DNA of 64,000 bases from the NCBI GenBank assembly GCA_903842345.1, contig CAIMLR010000047.1:310001-374000 (forward strand), in the 5' to 3' direction. A program made the position numbers and the translations under genes. Under the pieces are notes generated by a model, which saw nothing but the letters and a program-made list of their open reading frames with translations, ran no database searches and was not told the origin of the DNA. Positions 18,238 to 26,666 of the stretch are shown piece after piece (the stretch's first letter is position 1; each line of letters begins with the position of its first letter). The DNA comes from an uncultured Myxococcales bacterium (lineage in GTDB: Bacteria > Myxococcota_A > UBA9042).

Positions 18238-18836
18238 TCGGCGATCGCCCGATCCAGCGCCGCCAGCACGGCCCGCGGCAGCAACGTGCCCGCCACCAGC
18301 CGCTCCACAAGGCTCCGCCCCAGCTCCGCCGCCGCGATCAAGCCTTCGATCCGCCGCAACCGGAATTCCACGGCGCGATCTTTGCGACCCGACGTCTGCA
18401 ACTCGGCGCGCGCCTGCTGCAACGTGCGCGCCAGCGTGCGAATCTGCTCCAGTTCGCGGTCGCGGAACACGCGTGAGACCATCCGGAACAGGTTGGTCTC
18501 CGGGCGAAACCACGTGCGCCGGCTCCCCGGCACGTGTACGCGGTGAATCGTGCCCCAGTGATCCAGATCGCGCAGCGCCATCGACACCTGGCCTGCGCTC
18601 AGCCCCAGCGTCGCCGCGAGTTCGCCGGCGTGAAGTTCGCGTTCCATGAGGAACAGCAGGGCCCAAATGCGACCGTGCGACCGTTGGAAGCCCCAAAAAG
18701 CCATCAGATCGCCAATCGCGTCGCAGACGGCTTGCGCCGCGGGGCCAATGTCGCCGATCGCCGCGTCGCCAAAATCCTGAACGCCTGCTTCACCTTGCGG
18801 ATCGGCCCCAGTCGCACGCGCATCACTCTCCGCCAT
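18234..18836 (-). CDS. GbsR/MarR-family transcriptional regulator
   Basis: About 200 residues. A winged helix-turn-helix of the GbsR type is visible: MAFWGFQRSHGRIWALLFL, ELHAGELAATLGLSAGQVSMALRDLDHWGTIHRV, then an Arg-rich wing (VPGSRRTWFRPE). A helical C-terminal dimerisation region follows. GbsR-like proteins often control osmoprotectant or membrane-stress genes, but the target here cannot be inferred from neighbours. The ATG at 18836 follows GGAGG by 7 bases; a GTG at 18866 is also in frame. Confidence 0.8.
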   Translation of the reverse strand: MAESDARATGADPQGEAGVQDFGDAAIGDIGPAAQAVCDAIGDLMAFWGFQRSHGRIWALLFLMERELHAGELAATLGLSAGQVSMALRDLDHWGTIHRVHVPGSRRTWFRPETNLFRMVSRVFRDRELEQIRTLARTLQQARAELQTSGRKDRAVEFRLRRIEGLIAAAELGRSLVERLVAGTLLPRAVLAALDRAIAD

Positions 18837-18950
18837 TGTCAGCGCCTCCAGCCGTTCAGTGTGCAACGGCCGGCGCTGCGGCGCAATCTACCGGTCCGCA
18901 TGGGCATTCCGCCGGACGGCACGCCTCAAAGACAGGAGGTCGTTGCGCAG

Positions 18951-20201
18951 ATGGCCAAGAAAGTGCATCGTACATGCCCCATGGCTGACGCGGTAGACCA
19001 TCACTGTCCCTTCGCGCCGCTGCACCCGCTGCCGCGCCTGACCGCCGACCTGCCCGGTTGCGGCGGCCGTCTGCGAGTGGAACTTGAGGATTTTCAAGTA
19101 GAAGAGATTCCGCTCTACCTGCCAAGCGGTCAGGGCGACCATCTGTACCTGTGGATCGAGAAGGTCGACGTCGCCGCGGAATCGCTGCGCCGCCACGTGT
19201 CGCGGTCCCTGGGCGTTTCCAACCGCGACATCGGCATGGCTGGCCTCAAGGATCGCCGCGCGATCACCCGCCAGTGGCTCAGCGTGCCGCGATCGGCGGA
19301 AGACCGCATTTCCCGCATCGACACGGACCGGATCCGCGTGCTGGAGGTCAAGGCGCACCGCAACAAGCTGCGCACGGGCCACCTTGCCGGCAATCGCTTT
19401 GTGCTGCGGCTGCGGGACGTCGTTCCGGATGCGAAAGCGCGCGCCGAGGCCAAGATCGCGGTGCTGCAAGCCAGCGGCGTGCCGAACTTCTTTGGCAGCC
19501 AGCGGATGGGCCACGGCGGTTCGACGCTCGCGGCGGGCTTCGCGCTGACCCTTGGTGCGCAACAGATGACGCGCGTGCAGACGCCCGATGGCACGACGCA
19601 CGTGCTGCACCTGGGCGATCGTTCGCTGCGGCGGCTCGCGGCGTCGGCGCTGCAGGGCGAAGTGTTCAACCGCACGCTGGCGGAGCGGCTGGCGCGCGGC
19701 TTGTTTGACCGCGTGCTGCCCGGCGACGTGTGCCAGAAGCCGGATACCGGCGGCACGTTTACGACGGACGACCCGGCACGCGAGCAGGCGCGGCTTGAAC
19801 GCCGTGAAGTGACGATTACCGCGCCCATGTGGGGGCCGAAGATGATTCGGCCGACCGGCGAAGCTGCGGAACTGGAACACGCCGTGCTGGACAGCATGGG
19901 CCTGACGGAAGCGCAGTTTGCGGTGCTCGGCTCCCTGGCCGAAGGCACGCGGCGGCCGATCGCCATTCATCCGACGGAAGTGACCGTTGTCGAAGAAGTC
20001 GACGCCAACGGTGTTCCCGCGCTTGTCCTTTCTTTCATCCTGCCTGCGGGCTCCTTCGCCACCGTGTTCGTGCACGAGATGGCTGGCCCGATCCCGGGCG
20101 AATCGGCTGACGACGATCTGGACGACGGCCCTGCCGCCGACAGTCAGCCCGATGACGCCCCTGATTCAAGTCCTTCTGCCGAGACCGATACATGCGATTG
20201 A
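18951..20201 (+). CDS. truD: tRNA pseudouridine(13) synthase TruD
   Basis: 416 residues. TruD converts U13 to pseudouridine in tRNA-Glu. The catalytic Asp lies in GMAGLKDRRAITRQWLS (D101), and DFQVEEIPLYLPSGQGDHLYLWIEK and VPNFFGSQRMGHGGSTL are family signatures. The ATG at 18951 follows AGGAGGT by about 10 bases. The C-terminal 30 residues are an Asp/Ser/Pro-rich tail. The 3' end overlaps the SNF2 helicase gene by 10 bases, which suggests cotranscription. Confidence 0.92.
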   Translation: MAKKVHRTCPMADAVDHHCPFAPLHPLPRLTADLPGCGGRLRVELEDFQVEEIPLYLPSGQGDHLYLWIEKVDVAAESLRRHVSRSLGVSNRDIGMAGLKDRRAITRQWLSVPRSAEDRISRIDTDRIRVLEVKAHRNKLRTGHLAGNRFVLRLRDVVPDAKARAEAKIAVLQASGVPNFFGSQRMGHGGSTLAAGFALTLGAQQMTRVQTPDGTTHVLHLGDRSLRRLAASALQGEVFNRTLAERLARGLFDRVLPGDVCQKPDTGGTFTTDDPAREQARLERREVTITAPMWGPKMIRPTGEAAELEHAVLDSMGLTEAQFAVLGSLAEGTRRPIAIHPTEVTVVEEVDANGVPALVLSFILPAGSFATVFVHEMAGPIPGESADDDLDDGPAADSQPDDAPDSSPSAETDTCD

Positions 20202-23200
20202 ACCTGAGTTTATTGGAAAGCAGCATTGGCAACCGTGCGCGATTGGCCGGTGCTGAAGCTTTCCGCAATGGCCTCGTACAGCGCATCGTTCGCCAGGCGC
20301 CCGACAGCCCGCGCTATCTGGTGCTGGTTGGACCCGAGCGCGAAGGCGCGGACGAGGTGAACCTGACGCTGGAGCAGACTTCCGAAGGCGCGCTGCTGGA
20401 TGGCTGGGATTGCTCCTGCGAGGAAGGCGACGACGCGTGCATGCACGCGATGGCGGCGGCGCTGGCACTCCAGCACAACCTGGCGGCAGCGGGTGCGGCC
20501 GATCCGCGTCCCGGGCAGCGTGGTGGCTGGCGGCAGCTTGATCTGCCGACTGGCGCGCCCAAGGTCAACGATCTGCGCGCGAGCTGGATCGGCTACGACC
20601 TGACGCTGCATCAGGCGCAAGGCGAGACGACGGTGGGCGTGGTGCGGCGCAAGCGCTCGCTTTCTGATCGCGGCAAGAAAACCGCTGGCGTGGTTCTGGG
20701 TTGGACGCCGAGCGTCGTGGGCCATTTTGGCTATCGCACCAAGGACGATCCGGCGGAGAACCGCGACGACCTGATTCCCGTGCTCTGCCTCGTCAACCGG
20801 CACGACCTGCGCGTGCGGACGATCCAGCCGGGCTTCGTCGACGTGTTCCTGCGCCTCTTTGTCGACGCCGAGCCGTTTACGCTCCGTGTGGACAGCGAAG
20901 ATGCGACGGTCGACGGCGTGCTGCGGCCTGTCAGCGTGCTGATCCAGGACACGCCAGGCGGCGGCATCGAGTTGCGCGCGCAAGTGCAATCGAGCGTGCC
21001 GGGGCGGACTGGTGACGATTTTGTGTTGATGCCCGGGCCGTCGCCGTGGCTGTATCTGCGCGGTGAAAAGTGCATGGTGCGCCCGGATTGCTCCGCGCCC
21101 GCTGTGCTCAAGCTGCTGCGGACCGGCGCGGTGCAAGTCGCCGCTTCTGAAATTCCCGATTTCTCCCGCGAAGTGCTGCCGCAACTGCGCAGCGACGTGA
21201 CGCTCGTGGAACGCACGACGGCCTTGCCGCAGGCGCGCGTTGCCGTGGCGATCGCCGTCATCAAACTGGAAGAGTTGGACGAGCAGCTGACCGTCTCCCT
21301 CTGGTTCCACTACCGCGCCGACGACGGCGAGGCCGGCCGCCGCGTGGAGCACCACGACGTCATCGAGTTCATGGCCGGCAGTGGCCCCAAGGTGTTTGCC
21401 CGTTCGCACCATCCGGACACGCACGGTCGGCCCGTGCCGCCGTCCCTGTGGCAGCGCGACACGAGCTTTGAGCAGCGTTGGCACACCCGCGTGGCGCGCG
21501 CGGTTGGCGCGGTGCTGCCCGCGAGTCTGCCCGCCGATGAGGCGCTGGACTTTCTGCTCGACCACCTGCCCGCGTTTGAACGCGACGGTGCCGAGATTCA
21601 GGGTCAGGAAGAGTTGACGCGCCTGCGCGCCAGCCGCCGCATCGTCGTGCCGCAGGTCAAAATCCGCAGCGGCATCGACTGGTTCGGCGTCCGCGTGGAG
21701 ATCTTCGCTGGCGATCTGGAAGTCGCGCTCTCGGACGTCATCAAGGCGTGGAAGGCCGGCGCGCGCTACATCCGCTTGGCCGATGGCGAAATGGCGCGTT
21801 TGCCAGTGGCGTGGCTGCGCAAGCATGCCGCGGCGCTGACGGACCTGGACGAATTGGCGCCGCCCGATGCGACGGGCGAACGGCGCGTGGATCCGTATTT
21901 GGCCCCAGCGCTGGTGCAGTTGGCGGCGGATCATGAAGCGGGCGACGACGGTTGGCAGGCTTTTGTCGACCGGCTGACGGCGTTTGAGGGCATTGAGCCG
22001 CGCGCGCTGCCGGCTGGTTTCAAGGGCGAACTGCGGCCCTACCAGCAACGCGGCTACGAATGGCTGTCCGCGCTGCGGGAGCTGATGCTCCACGGCTGCC
22101 TCGCCGACGACATGGGCTTGGGCAAGACGGTGCAGACGCTGGCGCTGATGCAGGGCGAGCTGGAATCGGGCCGCAACGGCGGCAATCCGAGCCTTGTGGT
22201 CGCGCCGACTTCCGTCGTGCAGAACTGGGCGGATGAAGCCGCGCGCTTTGTGCCGGACATGCGTGTGCTCGTGCTGCGCGGTGGCGTGCGCGAGGATCGC
22301 CTCGACAAGCTGAAACAGCTGGGCCAGTACGATCTGGTCGTCACGTCCTACGCGCTGCTGCGCCTGGATCAGGAGACGCTGTCCGCCCAGCCGTTCCATT
22401 ACTGCATCCTGGACGAAGCGCAGGCAATCAAGAACGCGAACTCGCAGACGGCGCATGCCGCGCGGTCGTTGAAGGCGCGCCATCGGCTGACGTTGACCGG
22501 CACGCCGCTGGAAAACAACCTGATGGAGCTGTGGAGCCAATACACGTTCCTCATGCCCGGGTTCTTTGGCACGCGCGCGCGGTTCCTGCGTCGCTATGGC
22601 GTGGAGAAAGTTGGTGAATTGCAACCGGAATTGCTGGATCAACTGCGCCAGCGTCTGCGGCCGTTCCTGCTGCGCCGCTTGAAGACGGACGTGCTCACGG
22701 AGCTGCCGCCGGTGACGGAAGTGACGCTGCGTTGCACGCTGAGCCCGCCGCAGCGGCAGCTCTACGAGAAGGTGCGCAACACCTACCGGTCGCAGGTCAT
22801 GCGGTTGGTGGACGAGACCGGGATCGAACGCAACGCGCTGACGGTGCTGGAAGCCCTGCTCCGCTTGCGCCAGGCGTGCTGTCACCCCGATTTGCTCCCG
22901 TTCGACGAAGCGCGGGTGGTGACGGCTTCAGCCAAGACCGAACTGTTCCTCGAGACCGTGGAAGAGCTGCTGGCGGAGGGCCGCCGTGTGCTGGTTTTCA
23001 GCCAGTGGACGACGATGCTGAAAATCCTGCGCAAGCAGCTGGGCGACCTGGGCGTGGAGACGGCCTACCTGGACGGCGCGACGCGCGACCGTGCGGCCGT
23101 GATTGCCCGTGCGCAGGCGGACGACGGACCGCCGGTGTTCCTCGTGTCGCTCAAGGCTGGCGGCGTGGGCTTGAACCTGACGGCGGCGGACGTCGTCGTG

Positions 23201-23500
23201 CACTACGACCCGTGGTGGAATCCGGCGGTGGAGCAGCAGGCGTCAGATCGCGTGCATCGCATCGGCCAGACAAAGCCCGTGCTGGTGATTCGGTTTGCCG
23301 TGGAAGATTCGGTCGAGGACCACATCCTCGTGCTGCAGGAGCGCAAGCGCGCGCTGGCAATCTCTGCGATTGAGTCGCAGGCCGACGGCGTGAAGCACCT
23401 GACGCGCGCCGATCTGGAGGCGATCTTTGGGACGGGACCGACAGGGCCGCTGCTGCGGACCGCGCCAGGGCTGCTGGGGCTGGAAGAAGAAGAACTGTAG
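20192..23500 (+). CDS. SWIM zinc finger SNF2-family helicase
   Basis: 1102 residues. The N-terminus (residues about 70-95) has a SWIM-type zinc finger, CSCxxxxDACMHAMAAAL. A bacterial SNF2-associated middle domain follows. Residues of about 600-1100 hold the two-lobed SNF2 ATPase: DDMGLGKTVQTL (Walker A), DEAQAIKN (Walker B), LTGTPLENNLMELWSQY, LVFSQWTTMLKIL, and GGVGLNLTAADVVVHYDPWWNPAVEQQASDRVHRIGQ. It is a DNA or nucleoprotein translocase, probably used in transcription or repair. This chromosomal copy differs from the island helicase at 40345, which lacks SWIM. Confidence 0.92.
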   Translation: MRLNLSLLESSIGNRARLAGAEAFRNGLVQRIVRQAPDSPRYLVLVGPEREGADEVNLTLEQTSEGALLDGWDCSCEEGDDACMHAMAAALALQHNLAAAGAADPRPGQRGGWRQLDLPTGAPKVNDLRASWIGYDLTLHQAQGETTVGVVRRKRSLSDRGKKTAGVVLGWTPSVVGHFGYRTKDDPAENRDDLIPVLCLVNRHDLRVRTIQPGFVDVFLRLFVDAEPFTLRVDSEDATVDGVLRPVSVLIQDTPGGGIELRAQVQSSVPGRTGDDFVLMPGPSPWLYLRGEKCMVRPDCSAPAVLKLLRTGAVQVAASEIPDFSREVLPQLRSDVTLVERTTALPQARVAVAIAVIKLEELDEQLTVSLWFHYRADDGEAGRRVEHHDVIEFMAGSGPKVFARSHHPDTHGRPVPPSLWQRDTSFEQRWHTRVARAVGAVLPASLPADEALDFLLDHLPAFERDGAEIQGQEELTRLRASRRIVVPQVKIRSGIDWFGVRVEIFAGDLEVALSDVIKAWKAGARYIRLADGEMARLPVAWLRKHAAALTDLDELAPPDATGERRVDPYLAPALVQLAADHEAGDDGWQAFVDRLTAFEGIEPRALPAGFKGELRPYQQRGYEWLSALRELMLHGCLADDMGLGKTVQTLALMQGELESGRNGGNPSLVVAPTSVVQNWADEAARFVPDMRVLVLRGGVREDRLDKLKQLGQYDLVVTSYALLRLDQETLSAQPFHYCILDEAQAIKNANSQTAHAARSLKARHRLTLTGTPLENNLMELWSQYTFLMPGFFGTRARFLRRYGVEKVGELQPELLDQLRQRLRPFLLRRLKTDVLTELPPVTEVTLRCTLSPPQRQLYEKVRNTYRSQVMRLVDETGIERNALTVLEALLRLRQACCHPDLLPFDEARVVTASAKTELFLETVEELLAEGRRVLVFSQWTTMLKILRKQLGDLGVETAYLDGATRDRAAVIARAQADDGPPVFLVSLKAGGVGLNLTAADVVVHYDPWWNPAVEQQASDRVHRIGQTKPVLVIRFAVEDSVEDHILVLQERKRALAISAIESQADGVKHLTRADLEAIFGTGPTGPLLRTAPGLLGLEEEEL

Positions 23501-24093
23501 CGTTGTGCGGGGACGCGGGCCTGGACGGTAGGCTCGCATTCGCTCGATGATGTCCGTTCGCCGATTTTGGCGTGTGCAGACTTCAGCGAATGCTCCGCGC
23601 AACTGGCCGCGCGCACGCGAAGGTCTGGGACCTGATCCGCTGCGCATGGCGGCTGGCACGAGGCCGGCGGACCGACGAACTTGCGCGAGCAACACCAAGT
23701 TGGCCACGCGCCGATGGCGAGCGTTGCGGTTTTCTTGGCGTCCGAAGCAGAAAGTTCCGCGGCAAAGTCCTGGAATCGCCGAACACTTGATTGGCGCGTC
23801 GACCGAGGCGCGCTGGCAGCTGGCCGAACCGATCGCAAGGCCCTGTCTTCATCTACCAAGCCGGCGTGGCTGCGGGGCCCAAAGGACCTCCGCGAGCCGC
23901 CGAAGGATGGGCGACACGACGCGTAAAACCGTCGTGGGATCGCATAGATGAGTCGTGCCCGGACGTCGGTCCGGCACGTTCGGCGGGGTGGGCGCAAAAG
24001 ACGGGTGGGCCCCGCCGCGAAAGCCCGCTTCACGGCACACCCAGCCGCGCCCGCTCCACGCACGGGCGCGGACCAAGTTCATCGCGTGAACCG
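23501..24093. other. 593-base region with no supported gene
   Basis: Between the SNF2 helicase and a minus-strand lipoprotein. Several short open frames exist on both strands, but none has a ribosome binding site, a family motif or a consistent codon pattern. A hairpin-prone palindromic stretch (CGTGCC...GGCACG around 23955-23979) lacks a T tract. It does not match RNase P, tmRNA or 6S RNA consensus that I know. It may be a decayed gene or a lineage-specific repeat. Confidence 0.4.
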
Positions 24094-24528
24094 CTAGGGG
24101 TGCAGCGGCGACGGCGGGAAAAGGAAGAACGGCGCCAACTTTGGCAGCTCGTAGCAAACGAAAACGCCCACGCACGCGCCAAGTTTGCAGGTGGTGTTCA
24201 CGGTGCAGGGGTCGCCGTCGTCGCAGGGCGCGTTGGCCGCGAGCGGCTTCAGGATGCACTGCCCCTTGCTGCACATCGCCAAGTTGCACGCGTTGCCCAA
24301 CGCCTGACACTCCTTGTCCATCGAACACAGCCACGGTTGGGTGCTCTTCTCCACGCCCGTGTCATCGGGATCCGTCACCGGGATGTCCTTGCCGCTGGCG
24401 ACATAGCCGTCTTCACCAACCAGTGCCACATCGTCGCTGACCGCCCCGACATCCCCGCTCACCGCGGTTGCGCACGATGCCGCCAAAAGCGTTGCCACAG
24501 CCACCAAGCTCCATTGAATCGTCTTCAT
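24094..24528 (-). CDS. Small cysteine-rich lipoprotein
   Basis: 144 residues with a lipoprotein signal (LLAASCATA), a short acidic linker, and a C-terminal cysteine cluster (CSMDKECQALGNACNLAMC, CDDGDPCTVNTTCKLGACVG) of the kind common in myxobacterial surface proteins. It is followed by a hydrophobic Pro-rich tail. The ATG at 24528 sits 6 bases after GGAGGAG. No function is recognised. The 270 bases upstream, shared with the divergent radical SAM gene, should hold both promoters. Confidence 0.7.
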   Translation of the reverse strand: MKTIQWSLVAVATLLAASCATAVSGDVGAVSDDVALVGEDGYVASGKDIPVTDPDDTGVEKSTQPWLCSMDKECQALGNACNLAMCSKGQCILKPLAANAPCDDGDPCTVNTTCKLGACVGVFVCYELPKLAPFFLFPPSPLHP

Positions 24529-24799
24529 GGCCACTCCTCCTTGATTGGCGCCGGGGACGAAAACACGCCTCCCCCGCCGTTCCGGCAAGCTGCATACGCC
24601 GTGCCACGGCCAATCCTCGCGCGCTGATCCCTTGATCTGCTTGATGAAAAATGAGGCAAAGGCACCCAGCCAGTACCGTAGCTGCCTCCGACTCTGCGGA
24701 ATCCCGCGCACTCCTGCCGCGCAATTGCCCGCTTTCCGCGGTCGTTGACGCCCGATCCCCATCAGTCCAGACTGCCGTGGCCGCGCCATCAGCCCGGTC

Positions 24800-25759
24800 G
24801 TGAGGTCACCCGTGGACCGGAAACTGCTGAACGCCGCGCCGCCGCGCACCTCCGGCAAGCTCGACTTGAAGGTCGGCTTCCGCTGCAACAACCACTGCAC
24901 ATTCTGCGTCCAAGGGGACAAGCGCGACCACACGGCCGACTTGACGACAGCCGAAGTCAAAGAGCGCCTCGCGCAAGCCCGTTGCGAGTGCGACCGCGTG
25001 GTTCTCACCGGCGGCGAAGCGACGATTCGCGATGACATTCCCGAAGTCGCTGCGTACGCAAAATCGCTCGGCTACCACACGATCCAGCTGCAGACCAACG
25101 GCCGTCGGATGGCGTATCGCCAGTACTGCGAGTCCCTGATCGCCGCGGGCGTCAACCGCTTCAACCCCTCCGTCCACGGCCACAACGCCAGCTTGCACGA
25201 CAAGCTCACCGGCACGCGCGGATCGTTTGACCAGTGCATTCGCGGCATCCAGAACCTCGTGGCGCTCAAGCAAATCGTGCTGACACAGACGGTGATTGTT
25301 CGCGACAACGTCGCCCATTTGCCGGAAATCGCCCAGATGCTGGTGCGGCTGGGCGTGTCGCAGGTGCAATTCGCCTTTGTCCACGCGATTGGCACGGCGG
25401 CGGCGACGTGGGATGACACGGTGCCCCGCTACCGCGAGGTCGCGCCGCAAGTTGCCAAGGCTGTCGCCATCGTGCGGGCCGCCAATCGCCACGCACTGAC
25501 CGAGGCGATTCCGTTCTGTTTCCTGCAAGGCATTGAAACCGCCGCGTGCGAACTGCGGACGCCGTCCACGCTTGTCTACGACGGCCAAATCACCATCGGC
25601 GACTACGGCAAATACCGGCTGGAGGAAGGAAAGGCGCGCGGCGAAGTCTGCAAGTCCTGCTCCTGGAACGGCCGATGCGAAGGCCCATGGCGCGAGTACC
25701 CGGAGCACTACGGCTGGGAAGAGTTTGTCGCTCGCACCGATCCGCCGCTGCCGTCCTAA
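24800..25759 (+). CDS. Radical SAM protein
   Basis: 319 residues. The N-terminal Cys motif CNNHCTFC binds the 4Fe-4S cluster that cleaves S-adenosylmethionine, followed by the GGEAT segment (VVLTGGEATIRDD) that binds the SAM amino group. The C-terminus has a further cysteine set, CKSCSWNGRCEG, which may hold a second cluster as in SPASM-type or twitch-type enzymes. The substrate is unknown, and no peptide precursor gene was recognised nearby. Both GTG 24800 and GTG 24812 are possible starts. Confidence 0.85.
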   Translation: MRSPVDRKLLNAAPPRTSGKLDLKVGFRCNNHCTFCVQGDKRDHTADLTTAEVKERLAQARCECDRVVLTGGEATIRDDIPEVAAYAKSLGYHTIQLQTNGRRMAYRQYCESLIAAGVNRFNPSVHGHNASLHDKLTGTRGSFDQCIRGIQNLVALKQIVLTQTVIVRDNVAHLPEIAQMLVRLGVSQVQFAFVHAIGTAAATWDDTVPRYREVAPQVAKAVAIVRAANRHALTEAIPFCFLQGIETAACELRTPSTLVYDGQITIGDYGKYRLEEGKARGEVCKSCSWNGRCEGPWREYPEHYGWEEFVARTDPPLPS

Positions 25760-25793
25760 CATGGCCGTTGGGCAGATGCCCAAGGGGTTGGCC

Positions 25794-26660
25794 ATGAAAT
25801 ATGCCATCAATCAGGACATCGCGGGTCGCTTGGACGAGGTCGCCCAGGTGCTCGACGAACAGGGCGCCAATCGCTTCCGCGTTCGGGCCTACCACCACGC
25901 CGCGGCCGTGTTGCGCGACCTCCCGGTACCGATTTCAAAGATCTACGCGGAACAGGGGCTGGAAGGGTTGGACGCCCTGCCCGGCGTTGGCGAGAGCATC
26001 TCGCACGCGATCCGCGATATCTTGCGCCACGGCAAGCTGGCGATGCTGGACCGGCTGCGCGGCGAGCACGATCCGATTGCGTTGCTGACGTCAGTACCGG
26101 GCATCGGGACGGCCTTGGCGTGGAAGCTGCACGACGATCTGGGCTTGGAGTCGCTGGAGGACCTGGAGACGGCGGCGCACGACGGACGCCTGGAGCAGTT
26201 TGGCGGGTTTGGTGCCAAGCGGCTGGCGGGGATCCGCGACTCCCTGGCGCAGCGGCTTGGACGCGTGCGGCGCCCGACGGTCGCGGGAGAGAGGGCAACG
26301 CAGCCGACGATCGCGGAGCTTCTCGACGTCGATGCCGAATACCGCCGCGCCGCCCACGCTGGCACGCTGCCCAGAATCGCGCCGCGCCGCTTCAATCGTG
26401 CCGGCGAGGCGTGGCTGCCCGTGCTGCATACGACGCGCGGCCGACGCCACTACACCGCGCTTTTCTCCAACACCGCGCGGGCGCACGCGCAAGACCGGAC
26501 GCATGACTGGGTCGTTCTGTATTTTGACGGTCCGGAGGGCGAACGGCAGTGCACCGTCATCACCGCGGAATTCGGCCGACTGCAGGGGCGCCGCATCGTG
26601 CGCGGTCGGGAGGCGGAGTGCGAACAGCATTACGGCAGGCACAGCGCATGCGCGGCGTAG
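25794..26660 (+). CDS. Helix-hairpin-helix DNA-binding protein (PolX-like N-terminal region)
   Basis: 288 residues. Residues 1-150 match the N-terminal 8-kDa and helix-hairpin-helix part of family X DNA polymerases: NRFRVRAYHHAAAVLRDL, LPGVGESISHAIRDIL and VPGIGTALAWKLHDDLGL are HhH motifs that contact DNA non-specifically. The polymerase palm with its GS and DxD motifs is absent. The C-terminal half is a different domain (RFNRAGEAWLPVLHTTRGRRHYTALFSNTARAH). Stand-alone proteins of this layout exist in other bacteria with no assigned role. The ATG at 25794 follows AAGGGG. Confidence 0.7.
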   Translation: MKYAINQDIAGRLDEVAQVLDEQGANRFRVRAYHHAAAVLRDLPVPISKIYAEQGLEGLDALPGVGESISHAIRDILRHGKLAMLDRLRGEHDPIALLTSVPGIGTALAWKLHDDLGLESLEDLETAAHDGRLEQFGGFGAKRLAGIRDSLAQRLGRVRRPTVAGERATQPTIAELLDVDAEYRRAAHAGTLPRIAPRRFNRAGEAWLPVLHTTRGRRHYTALFSNTARAHAQDRTHDWVVLYFDGPEGERQCTVITAEFGRLQGRRIVRGREAECEQHYGRHSACAA

Positions 26661-26666
26661 GGCCGG

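Noticed and set aside
20210-22885. An 891-codon antisense frame opposite the SNF2 helicase
   Set aside because: Same reason; the plus-strand helicase has all SNF2 motifs.
23955-23979. Hairpin CGTGCC...GGCACG as a terminator
   Set aside because: No T tract follows, and it is far from any gene end.
23203-24063. Long minus-strand open frame over the gap after the SNF2 gene
   Set aside because: It overlaps the 3' end of the SNF2 gene in antisense, has low-complexity Arg/Ser/Pro content and no ribosome site.
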